Shown piece after piece: positions 1 through 5,880 of a DNA stretch of 6,715 nucleotides. The notes beneath the pieces were generated by a model. The model was given only the letters and a program-made list of their open reading frames with translations, was not told the origin of the DNA and did no database searches. The DNA comes from JBLMZW01 sp050259035 (lineage in GTDB: Bacteria; Bacillota; Syntrophomonadia; Syntrophomonadales; DTU052). Position 1 is the first letter of the stretch. Every line of letters begins with the position of its first letter. Where the stretch lies: positions 1 to 6,715 of the forward strand of contig JBLMZW010000027.1 of the NCBI GenBank assembly GCA_050259035.1. The letters run 5' to 3'. The translations under genes and the position numbers were made by a program.

Positions 1-937
1 GCTCGGTTCTGCCCGGATTAGGAGTCATAACCGTACACGGTATCTTAAGATATTTCTCCGCCAAAATCCTTAAAGGGTCTCGCTCATCATTTTCATCAAC
101 TGATAGTTGGGTGCAGGTATAGCCGCTGCAGTTCTGCATGGCCACCACCAGACCGCCGCATTCCTCAACCAGGGCGATAACCTTCTCACTGCCCACCCCC
201 ACCGGGGTTCCGGTTAATAAGATCCGGGGGGTAGAAGCATCACCAACACAGTAGCCCTGCTCCGCCATCTCCCGGATTTCCTTGACCAACCCGTCAATCA
301 TGGCTATTGCAGCCAGTCGGTCAGCATTAAATGAGACCTGGAAGGAGGTTGTCAGCATATCCAGCCCGGAAATCAGGGCCGGCTTATTCTGGTTTAGATC
401 ATATAAATCTTTCAGACATCTTATCTCCTCATTGGTTATATGAATGGCCTGGCGCAGTCCTTCTTCGGTAATATCCACCCCAAAAGACTCCTCAATAACC
501 TCTTTTAGCCTGACCAATTCATCGTACCATAAATCCATGGAGGATGTTCTTTCAGGCATCTGCGGCAGATTCATTACGTGCACCGGCTTTATTTTCTGCA
601 TCAGTTCAAACATTTTCTTCTTGCCGTCACAGGTAGTTTCCCCAATTACCATGTCAGAAAAATGAAAATAGGGGCAGGAATCCGTCGCCGCAAATCCATA
701 TGATGATTTAATCAAAGGACAAAGGTTGCGGGGAAGATCTTTTTCGGCGGCGGCAATCGGTTCATCTTTGGTTCCGCACAGGCTGACCGGGATGGCACCT
801 GCCGCCAGGACCAACTCACGGGGGCAATACCCGCAGTAGATGCCCGCCACTTTAGTCCCCTGCTCCTTGGCCTCTTTAATAGCCATAATATTCTGCTCGC
901 GAATCTCTTTAAAAGAATCGAAACCTGAAGGTCTCAA
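1..937 (-). CDS. double-cubane-cluster / 2-hydroxyacyl-CoA dehydratase-family protein, YjiM-like (partial, C-terminus beyond left edge)
   Basis: There are 312 codons, open without a stop to the window edge; the C-terminal part is missing (the family is usually around 380-420 aa). Recognisable blocks are YCGYCPRELVLAAGAIPVSLCG (34-55), a NLCPLIKSSYGF segment (71-82), a SDMVIGETTCDGKKKMFE segment (94-111), a HVMNLPQ segment (120-126), and a TGTPVGVGSEKV segment (242-253) followed by QNCSGYTC (268-275). These match E. coli YjiM and the double-cubane-cluster proteins (DCCP) better than the classical HgdB/HgdC dehydratase subunits. Candidate cluster ligands among many cysteines are Cys35, 38, 73, 103, 270 and 275. 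DCCPs hold an [8Fe-9S] double-cubane and do ATP-driven low-potential reductions with a YjiL-type activase, whose gene may lie beyond the left edge. The start is taken as TTG at 937 (AGGAG 8 nt upstream); an in-frame GTG at 946 is the alternative. It is 30 bp after the permease gene. The physiological substrate is unknown. Confidence 0.85.
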   Translation of the reverse strand, partial: MRPSGFDSFKEIREQNIMAIKEAKEQGTKVAGIYCGYCPRELVLAAGAIPVSLCGTKDEPIAAAEKDLPRNLCPLIKSSYGFAATDSCPYFHFSDMVIGETTCDGKKKMFELMQKIKPVHVMNLPQMPERTSSMDLWYDELVRLKEVIEESFGVDITEEGLRQAIHITNEEIRCLKDLYDLNQNKPALISGLDMLTTSFQVSFNADRLAAIAMIDGLVKEIREMAEQGYCVGDASTPRILLTGTPVGVGSEKVIALVEECGGLVVAMQNCSGYTCTQLSVDENDERDPLRILAEKYLKIPCTVMTPNPGRTE

Positions 938-945
938 CCGGGTCA

Positions 946-950
946 CTCCT
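946..950 (-). promoter_or_regulatory. Shine-Dalgarno site of the double-cubane gene (AGGAG)
   Basis: AGGAG lies 8 nt before the TTG at 937, in the 30-bp gap after the permease gene. It overlaps the alternative GTG start at 946 by one base, which argues for the TTG. The GTG could only use a GGAG at 951-954 with a short 4-nt spacing. Confidence 0.6.
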
Positions 951-967
951 CTCCATTTCTGTTTGAT

Positions 968-1795
968 TTAAACCGCAGTCCATCTGATAATAGAACGGCT
1001 GCCAAACATTATTATCTGATCGAGTGCGTACCCTACCAGGGCCGCTAAAATCATCAATGCAATCAAGGCATCGGTCTGCATGTAGGTCTGGGCTTTAACC
1101 ATGGAATAGCCGATTCCGGCGCTGGTGGCGATAAACTCGGCGCAGATAACCGACATCCACCCTGTTCCCACAGCAATCCGTACTCCAGTAAGAATGCCCG
1201 GCAGCGAGCCCGGTACTATAACATGGGCAAAAATACTGGCCGGTCCTGCACCCATACTGCGGGCCGCATTGTAATAGTCCTTCGAAATACCCTTTACTCC
1301 GGCAATGGTATTTAATATCACCGGAAACACTCCGGAAAAAGCGATCAAAAATATGGTGGGCCCATCTCCCAGACCAAACCAGACTATGGTCAGAGGAACC
1401 CATGCCATGATGGGGATTTGTCTTAATGAACCGGTTATAGGATCTAAAAGCTGCATCGCCAACCGCGAATACCCCATTAAAAACCCCAATGGAACACCCA
1501 ACAGGACTGCAATCCCAAAACCGGACAATACTCTTCGCAAAGTTATGAGTAAATTACTCATTACCTCAGGGTCCTGCACCGCTCTCACCAGAGCTTTGAA
1601 GGTTAAAAGCGGAGACGGCAGCATGAGAAAACTATCGTAATGCATGGAGACTAGCTGCCACACTGCTACTAAAATAGCCAGTGAAATGATCCAGTAGTAT
1701 TGAAGCCTCATCCTTTTGAGAGGTTTATTAAGTTGGCCCGGTTCAGGGGGTTCTATTGAGTCGGTTGTGTAAACTGTACCCCCATCTCTTTCCAT
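968..1795 (-). CDS. saoP: ABC transporter permease, SaoP-like
   Basis: This 275-aa inner-membrane subunit of the importer belongs to the SsuC/TauC/NrtB type (BPD_transp_1 domain). After a polar N-terminus it shows about six hydrophobic segments (33-50, 84-108, 128-141, 146-168, about 203-226, 244-264). The cytoplasmic EAA-type loop that docks on the ATPase is clear: NAARSMGAGPASIFAHVIVPGSLPGI (residues 176-201), with the conserved Gly and the Pro-Gly-Ser-Leu-Pro stretch. Length is normal for the family. The ATG at 1795 is strongly supported by AAGGAGG 7 nt upstream, even though this places the start 43 bp inside the preceding gene; the internal Met29 lacks this support. The ATPase partner must be the gene at the far end of the operon (6702-5881), since none is adjacent. 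The importer permease call is secure; the Sao name comes from context. Confidence 0.9.
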   Translation of the reverse strand: MERDGGTVYTTDSIEPPEPGQLNKPLKRMRLQYYWIISLAILVAVWQLVSMHYDSFLMLPSPLLTFKALVRAVQDPEVMSNLLITLRRVLSGFGIAVLLGVPLGFLMGYSRLAMQLLDPITGSLRQIPIMAWVPLTIVWFGLGDGPTIFLIAFSGVFPVILNTIAGVKGISKDYYNAARSMGAGPASIFAHVIVPGSLPGILTGVRIAVGTGWMSVICAEFIATSAGIGYSMVKAQTYMQTDALIALMILAALVGYALDQIIMFGSRSIIRWTAV

Positions 1796-2571
1796 TGTCC
1801 TGCCTCCTTATCCGTGGAGGTTGTCTCGTAATAAGCGTTAATCTCTTGCTGTAGAACCGCCGGCCGGTTGAGCTCCTCAACCGCGTTGTTCCAATTAACC
1901 ATAAGCCGCTGAAAAGAAGGATTCTGCTTAAACTTCTTCGACACCACCAGCACAGAAGTAACTGTATCCTTGCCGTCTAAATTAATGCTGTGATGTTGGC
2001 CTTTAAGATAGAGCCCCTTACCCACATCAACCACTACACCATCCACCACGCCTTTCTCATAGGCATAGGGCAAAGCCCCTGGCAGCATGGATATAACCTG
2101 GCAGTCTTTAAATTGCTTTAAGGCCAACCTTTTTTGATACCACCGATTCTGGGTTATGCCAATTTTCTTGGGCTTAATACCCGACCTGACCACCAGTATA
2201 TCCGAATTAACCAGGCAGGGGCCGACTATCTCGTAGCGCTTGTCTCTGGCTACCAGCCGGGCGGCGGCATCGGGACATAGTAATGCCAGGTCCAGCCGCC
2301 CGCTGCCTAACGCCCATTCTCCACTGCTGCTGCAGCAATCCTTAAACAAAGACTGTTCAACTTTTATCCGCCGGTTAGGCATATCCTGGTTCCTGATAAG
2401 GTAATCTACCACCAGACCTCCGGCATCGTCGGAAACACCTATTAAAACCTCGTTACTATATTCAGTCCCGGGCCGTAAAAAATAGACCAGCAGAACGCCC
2501 ATGGCCAGGATCAATACCCCGGCCAGGAGCCGAGTTCTGTTAGCGGCCCAATTATTTTCCGTCCACCTCAT
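1753..2571 (-). CDS. saoB: divergent membrane-anchored ABC substrate-binding protein with Cys-Cys pair, probable SaoB
   Basis: This 272-aa protein has an N-terminal membrane segment (about residues 14-32) without a lipobox cysteine, so it is probably anchored by an uncleaved signal. The outer domain resembles a type-2 periplasmic-binding fold: an opening strand EVLIGVSDDAGG (41-52), a GSGRLDLALLCPDAA segment (89-103), a VNSDILVVR segment (121-129), and a VVDGVVVDVGKG segment (175-186) like the second hinge region. Adjacent cysteines sit at 79-80 (KDCCSS), with further cysteines at 99, 119 and 157. In the recalled SaoB family a binding protein carries Cys or Sec. I favour this gene for SaoB because it is the more divergent of the two and directly precedes the permease. 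The ATG at 2571 overlaps the preceding gene by 20 bp and has only a weak ribosome-binding site, so it may rely on coupling. Its end overlaps the permease start by 43 bp. Confidence 0.7.
   Translation of the reverse strand: MRWTENNWAANRTRLLAGVLILAMGVLLVYFLRPGTEYSNEVLIGVSDDAGGLVVDYLIRNQDMPNRRIKVEQSLFKDCCSSSGEWALGSGRLDLALLCPDAAARLVARDKRYEIVGPCLVNSDILVVRSGIKPKKIGITQNRWYQKRLALKQFKDCQVISMLPGALPYAYEKGVVDGVVVDVGKGLYLKGQHHSINLDGKDTVTSVLVVSKKFKQNPSFQRLMVNWNNAVEELNRPAVLQQEINAYYETTSTDKEAGQWKEMGVQFTQPTQ
1803..1809 (-). promoter_or_regulatory. Shine-Dalgarno site of the permease gene (AAGGAGG)
   Basis: A perfect AAGGAGG sits 7 nt before the ATG at 1795. It lies inside the coding sequence of the preceding binding protein and fixes the permease start despite the 43-bp overlap. 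It suggests the permease is initiated independently and efficiently rather than only by coupling. Confidence 0.85.
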
Positions 2572-3667
2572 AGGCCTTTTTCTTCCAATCAGCGTAACTC
2601 ATCCCTTCGGGGAATACCGGGTCAACCTTGGTTTTAATAAAGGTATCAAAATCGTCTGCCCCGCTCTGTTTCAGAAGACCGGTGTTAATCCACTGATCCA
2701 GCGGCTGATAGGTTTTATAATCCGGCACTTCCTTGGCTTCCTCAAAGAAGTTTTTAAAATCGGCGTTGTCAACATTCCAGGTCAGGGTTCTGCCCTCACC
2801 CACCGTCTTCTTATAAATGGTCATTAAGGCTACTTCTTCAGGGACATAATAGTTTTTGGCAAATATTTTGGCTGATGTCACCGGGTGCAGGTAGATATAT
2901 TCGACCGCCTGAGTATGGGCCAGAATCATCTTCTTGGCCAGGTCGGGGTGTTCCTTGGCGAACCCGTCCCGCATGGCGTAAACGCAGCACAGCCCATCTT
3001 TACCGTTAGGAGTGGTGCGATAGGTCTCAATAATTCGTCCGGTGTTCTCATACTCCGCCATGGACCCCCAGGGATCACAGCAGAGATAGGCATCCAACTG
3101 TCCGTTCTTCATAGCCAGGTATTTATTTTTAAGATCCATATCGAAATTCTGGTACTTCTTAGTGTCAGCCGGTATTCCCAGTCTTTTAGCCATCCAAATC
3201 CACTGGGCATTGTTCTTCTCGGCATCGGTACCCAGAGCAACTTTTTTCCCTACCAGATCACTGGCCTTCTTGATCCGGTTGGAAACTACCAGGTAATAAG
3301 ACCCCCCAATATGGTTATTAGCCGCTACGAAGATAGGGGACCCTTTCATATGGGCAAACATCAAACCATCGGCTCCAATGTATCCCACGTCCATTTTGGC
3401 TGCCGCCATGGCTTCTGGCACCTCGCCATTACCGGTGACAGTGACCTTGAGCCCCAGTTTATCAAATATTCCGGCGTCCTTGGCTACACAGGCCGCGGTC
3501 ATATGGTCACAGTTGTAATACCCCAGTTTAACTACATAATCGGAAGAAACCTTATTATCTTTCTTGACTGTCTTCTCTTCCTTTTTGGTTTGGCCGCACC
3601 CGGCAACCAGAGTAAGTAAAAAGACAACGATTAAAACCAGTCCAATTGCAGTTCTGCTCTTTTTCAA
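2552..3667 (-). CDS. ABC transporter substrate-binding lipoprotein, NMT1/SsuA-like, cysteine-pair-rich
   Basis: This 371-aa extracytoplasmic binding protein has a textbook lipoprotein signal: Lys-Lys near the start, a hydrophobic core at about 8-21, and lipobox LVAGC with Cys24. A Lys/Glu-rich linker (27-40) leads to the mature domain. That domain follows the SsuA/TauA/NMT1 pattern: an opening strand (YVVKLGYY), an AKDAGIFDKLGLKV segment (62-75), a GYIGADGLM segment (95-103), a central SDLVGKKVALGT segment (136-147) and a DAYLCCDPWGS segment (192-202). Unusual for the family are Cys53, Cys60 and two adjacent pairs, Cys196-197 and Cys227-228, near the expected ligand cleft. The start codon is TTG; no other start preserves the signal, and GGGAG lies 9 nt upstream. 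It begins 31 bp after the Cys-Cys-COOH gene and its end overlaps the next gene by 20 bp. It could itself be the protein called SaoB, but I favour the following gene for that name. Confidence 0.88.
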   Translation of the reverse strand: MKKSRTAIGLVLIVVFLLTLVAGCGQTKKEEKTVKKDNKVSSDYVVKLGYYNCDHMTAACVAKDAGIFDKLGLKVTVTGNGEVPEAMAAAKMDVGYIGADGLMFAHMKGSPIFVAANNHIGGSYYLVVSNRIKKASDLVGKKVALGTDAEKNNAQWIWMAKRLGIPADTKKYQNFDMDLKNKYLAMKNGQLDAYLCCDPWGSMAEYENTGRIIETYRTTPNGKDGLCCVYAMRDGFAKEHPDLAKKMILAHTQAVEYIYLHPVTSAKIFAKNYYVPEEVALMTIYKKTVGEGRTLTWNVDNADFKNFFEEAKEVPDYKTYQPLDQWINTGLLKQSGADDFDTFIKTKVDPVFPEGMSYADWKKKAYEVDGK

Positions 3668-3698
3668 ATTACTCCACTCCCGTCTTTAAGTATCAGTC

Positions 3699-4151
3699 TT
3701 AACAGCACTTATCCATGTTCTCTCCGAAAAGATTCACTAATTCCCCCTTTTCCAACCGGAATATCGCATATCCGGGATAACTGCCCTTCACCCCGGAAAC
3801 CAGGATTTCAGTTGGTGGCTTATCGTCAATATTTTTAAATTCTAGAGTTTGATTGGATACCGGAGCCGGTACTTTCCCGGTCATCCTGTACCCCGATGGT
3901 AAATTTAGAATAGCTTGCATCCGGCATTTTTCCTTGCCAATTTTATATATCACTACCGTATCTTCACGGCCGTCAGCATTCAGGTCCCCCTCGGCCATCT
4001 TTATCAACTCGTGACCCTTGTTATACTCCTGCCAATATTGAACTGCCGGATTCAACTCAATCTTTGAGTCACTATTTTTCACCTGATCCTGACATCCGGG
4101 CTGTAGAATCAGGACAAACAAAACCAGCAGCCCCAACCATTTAAGTCTCAT
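3699..4151 (-). CDS. saoC: Cys-Cys-COOH exported protein, SaoC-like
   Basis: This 150-aa exported protein starts with an N-terminal hydrophobic signal (about residues 4-18) running into QPGC, where Cys20 could be lipidated, although the lipobox is weak (Gln at -3, Pro at -2). The mature part contains DLNADGREDTVVIY, a VCBS/FG-GAP-like calcium-loop motif, followed by beta-strand-rich sequence. The protein ends in MDKCC, so the last two residues before the TAA stop are cysteines (codons TGC TGT). This matches the recalled 'Cys-Cys-COOH (seleno)protein SaoC' family, where one terminal Cys can be selenocysteine. The frame is open to 4217, but the ATG at 4151 is preferred: GAGG lies 6 nt upstream and the signal peptide begins immediately. 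The start overlaps the permease stop by 11 bp. A surface thiol pair that binds a soft metal and hands it on is inference. Confidence 0.85.
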   Translation of the reverse strand: MRLKWLGLLVLFVLILQPGCQDQVKNSDSKIELNPAVQYWQEYNKGHELIKMAEGDLNADGREDTVVIYKIGKEKCRMQAILNLPSGYRMTGKVPAPVSNQTLEFKNIDDKPPTEILVSGVKGSYPGYAIFRLEKGELVNLFGENMDKCC

Positions 4152-5238
4152 AATTGGCCTCGCGACTGGCAAAGACTGATTTAAGTTTGGGCCAGTAAGC
4201 ATATATAAAGAGACCAACTATAGCTGCAGAACAAATATACCGTACCGGTTCCGGGGAAACCAGGATCAACTTGTTCGCCCACCCTACTGCCTCTTGTCCT
4301 TTGGCTAAATTAAAAAAGGGCACGAACCCGGGCGAGAGAATAAGGTTGGTCAGCCACCCCACCAGTATGGACATCCCCACCATGCAGCTAAAATAGATGA
4401 TCGCCGCTCTCCGGCCGATTAATTTGCATATTGAGACCAACTCCGGAAGGTTAGTGGCCGCACCGGCCATCAGGAAAGTAATAGCCACCCCCGGGGATGC
4501 TCCGGCAGCCACTAAAGCTGCGATAAACGGGATATGTCCTACCGCACAGACATACATTAAAGCCGCCAGGACCGCGATCCCCCCAATGGAGATCAGGCCC
4601 GGGCTGCCCAGGTACTTCTGAATGAACCCAACCGGTGTGGCAGCCGTGATGATTCCGGCCAGAACCATTCCCCATATCACGTACTTGCTGACCTGGACCC
4701 CCATATCTGAAATACCCCATTTGATACCGCCCAGCAGTTTTTCCTTCCAGTTAACCTCCTGCTCCTCAAAACAAACCTGTTCCGAGTCATCAACCGGAGG
4801 CAGGTGTAATTCCGGGCCCCCAAATAAATTACCCACCATTCCTACCAGCATGGGAACTATAAACCCGGCGACAATATAAATCACGGCTATTTTGGGCCCT
4901 AATAGGCCCAATGCCAGAAGAACCGCCGCTGGATTTATGATCGGGGTAGCACACATAAAGGCCAAAGTCGGTCCGAGGTAAGCTCCGGAATAGTACAACC
5001 CCAACCCCAAAGGGATCACGCCGCAGCTGCAAATCGGAAGCATCATACCTGAAACCGAGGCTTTAAATAACGCGCCCGCGCTGGTATTGCCCAGCACACG
5101 ATGAAACTTTTTCGGGTCCAGGTAATTATATAAAAGCCCGGCCAGTATGAAACTGATGATTAACCATACTGAAGCCTCATTCAGAATGCCCCATCCGGCC
5201 TCAATTACAGCTGCGATAAATCCTGTCAGGGTGGTCAT
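4141..5238 (-). CDS. saoE: COG0701/ArsP-type efflux permease, SaoE-like
   Basis: This 365-aa polytopic inner-membrane protein has about 8-10 hydrophobic segments (for example 21-40, 56-80, 84-112, 115-138, 185-203, 215-240, 243-265, 277-300, 332-349). The family hallmark PICSCGVIPLG is at residues 68-78, with Cys70 and Cys72, followed by a TPIINP segment at 98-103. The second half repeats the plan (CAVGHIPFIAALVAAG at 231-246, then AGAATNLPEL), consistent with an internal duplication. A Glu-rich cytoplasmic loop with Cys156 joins the halves. The family (UPF0718/ArsP, PF03773) includes ArsP, which exports trivalent organoarsenicals, so expulsion of a soft metal or organometal is a reasonable expectation here. 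The ATG at 5238 has GAGGAG 8 nt upstream, inside the last codons of the thioredoxin-like gene. The 3' end overlaps the next gene by 11 bp, which suggests translational coupling. Family confidence is high; transport direction and substrate are inferred. Confidence 0.88.
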   Translation of the reverse strand: MTTLTGFIAAVIEAGWGILNEASVWLIISFILAGLLYNYLDPKKFHRVLGNTSAGALFKASVSGMMLPICSCGVIPLGLGLYYSGAYLGPTLAFMCATPIINPAAVLLALGLLGPKIAVIYIVAGFIVPMLVGMVGNLFGGPELHLPPVDDSEQVCFEEQEVNWKEKLLGGIKWGISDMGVQVSKYVIWGMVLAGIITAATPVGFIQKYLGSPGLISIGGIAVLAALMYVCAVGHIPFIAALVAAGASPGVAITFLMAGAATNLPELVSICKLIGRRAAIIYFSCMVGMSILVGWLTNLILSPGFVPFFNLAKGQEAVGWANKLILVSPEPVRYICSAAIVGLFIYAYWPKLKSVFASREANYET

Positions 5239-5243
5239 AACAA

Positions 5244-5498
5244 CTACTCCTCGAAGGCCTCTGCTATCGCCTTTTCAATTATATTTCGATCCAGACGATC
5301 ATACTTTTTCTTACCGTTGATTATCATAGTGCCCCGGGTTATATTTCCGTACTTGCGCAGATAACCCGTATCGCGGCCAACATAGTAAATCTTTAAATCA
5401 ACATCTTCACCGTACCTGGCAGCAGTCTGTTTTATTGTTTCCTCGTATCCCACACAGCTGGCGCAGGTATTAATGAACTCGACCGTCACTTTAGACAT
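5244..5498 (-). CDS. saoT: thioredoxin-like protein with CxxC motif, SaoT-like
   Basis: This 84-aa protein has the topology of a minimal thioredoxin/glutaredoxin-like domain. It runs from a first strand (KVTVEFI, residues 3-9) to the redox or metal-binding motif CASC (Cys12-Cys15), a helix, a strand (DLKIYYV, 34-40), a region resembling the cis-Pro side of the fold (NITRGTMIINGKKKYD, 52-67) and a C-terminal helix. The ATG at 5498 is chosen because GAGGTG lies 6 nt upstream and the product begins right before strand 1. The frame stays open up to 5636, but that extension overlaps the DsrE-like gene and looks non-coding. In the Sao system the SaoT family includes selenoproteins. Both positions here are cysteine codons (TGC, TGT). 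It is followed after 5 bp by the permease gene. Likely a thiol redox or metallochaperone partner of the permease; the substrate is inferred. Confidence 0.83.
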   Translation of the reverse strand: MSKVTVEFINTCASCVGYEETIKQTAARYGEDVDLKIYYVGRDTGYLRKYGNITRGTMIINGKKKYDRLDRNIIEKAIAEAFEE

Positions 5499-5515
5499 AA
5501 AACCCACCTCGCAAA

Positions 5516-5851
5516 TTACAGGGTAATAACCTGGTCCACTCCTCCGACTCCCCGTAATGCGGCATACAGGTGGGGGAAACAGCCGATATGGGCCCCGGGA
5601 ATCAAATCGTTTTCTATACCCCGTTCGATGGCACATTGATCACAGGCCATCAGAAGCATGCCGGTCTTCTCCTGCAGTTTCTGCAGTCTATCTCCCATGT
5701 CAGTCCCTTTGAGAAGGAAGAAAGCATTATCCATAAAGAAAAACATTCCGATTACATCGGCGCCATGACGTTCCTCTTCCATCTGCGGGATAATCATGGT
5801 ATTAAGAATCTTCTGTGATGTGGTGCTGGTAAAAACATAAGCTACTCGCAC
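5516..5851 (-). CDS. saoD: DsrE-family small protein, SaoD-like
   Basis: This 111-aa cytoplasmic protein has the DsrE/DsrF-like fold pattern. It opens with a beta strand (RVAYVFTST) and a helix, then a central hydrophobic strand (IGMFFFMDNAFFLL, about residues 34-47). A strand ending in CDQC (Cys70, Cys73) follows, and Cys91 lies near the end. DsrE-like proteins usually carry or relay sulfur or handle thiols through a cysteine in this region. The start is a choice: an ATG at 5857 lies only 1 nt after GGAGG, while the GTG at 5851 sits 7 nt after it, so I prefer the GTG. Choosing the ATG adds only Met-Ile. The gene is 29 bp after the ATPase gene and 17 bp before the thioredoxin-like gene. The Sao assignment is by family plus context and recalled naming. 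The biochemical role is unknown; thiol-based transfer of a metal or sulfur species is inference. Confidence 0.82.
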   Translation of the reverse strand: MRVAYVFTSTTSQKILNTMIIPQMEEERHGADVIGMFFFMDNAFFLLKGTDMGDRLQKLQEKTGMLLMACDQCAIERGIENDLIPGAHIGCFPHLYAALRGVGGVDQVITL

Positions 5852-5858
5852 AATCATA

Positions 5859-5863
5859 CCTCC
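5859..5863 (-). promoter_or_regulatory. Shine-Dalgarno site that decides the DsrE-like start (GGAGG)
   Basis: GGAGG ends 1 nt before an ATG (5857) and 7 nt before an in-frame GTG (5851). Normal spacing therefore favours the GTG start over the ATG. Confidence 0.7.
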
Positions 5864-5880
5864 AATGCTCTGAAGTAAAA

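Noticed and set aside
444..665. Plus-strand open frame within the double-cubane gene
   Set aside because: It lies opposite a strongly conserved family sequence on the minus strand and its product is low-complexity with no motif.
1305..1640. Plus-strand open frame opposite the ABC permease
   Set aside because: It is a shadow of the permease membrane segments, with no family resemblance.
2885..3619. Long plus-strand open frame (244 codons) across the lipoprotein gene
   Set aside because: It is antisense to a well-supported binding-protein gene, has no recognisable domain, and its composition looks like a reverse-complement shadow.
968..3667. Taurine, sulfonate or nitrate uptake system
   Set aside because: The transporter subunits belong to that superfamily, but no sulfonate monooxygenase or nitrate assimilation gene is nearby. 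The Cys-pair-rich binding proteins and thiol/efflux neighbours fit a metal-type ligand better.
4152..4217. N-terminal extension of the Cys-Cys-COOH protein
   Set aside because: It overlaps the permease gene, and the signal peptide with its own GAGG site begins at 4151.
5499..5636. N-terminal extension of the thioredoxin-like protein
   Set aside because: It overlaps the DsrE-like gene, has Arg/Pro/Gly-rich shadow composition, and a good Shine-Dalgarno site supports the ATG at 5498.
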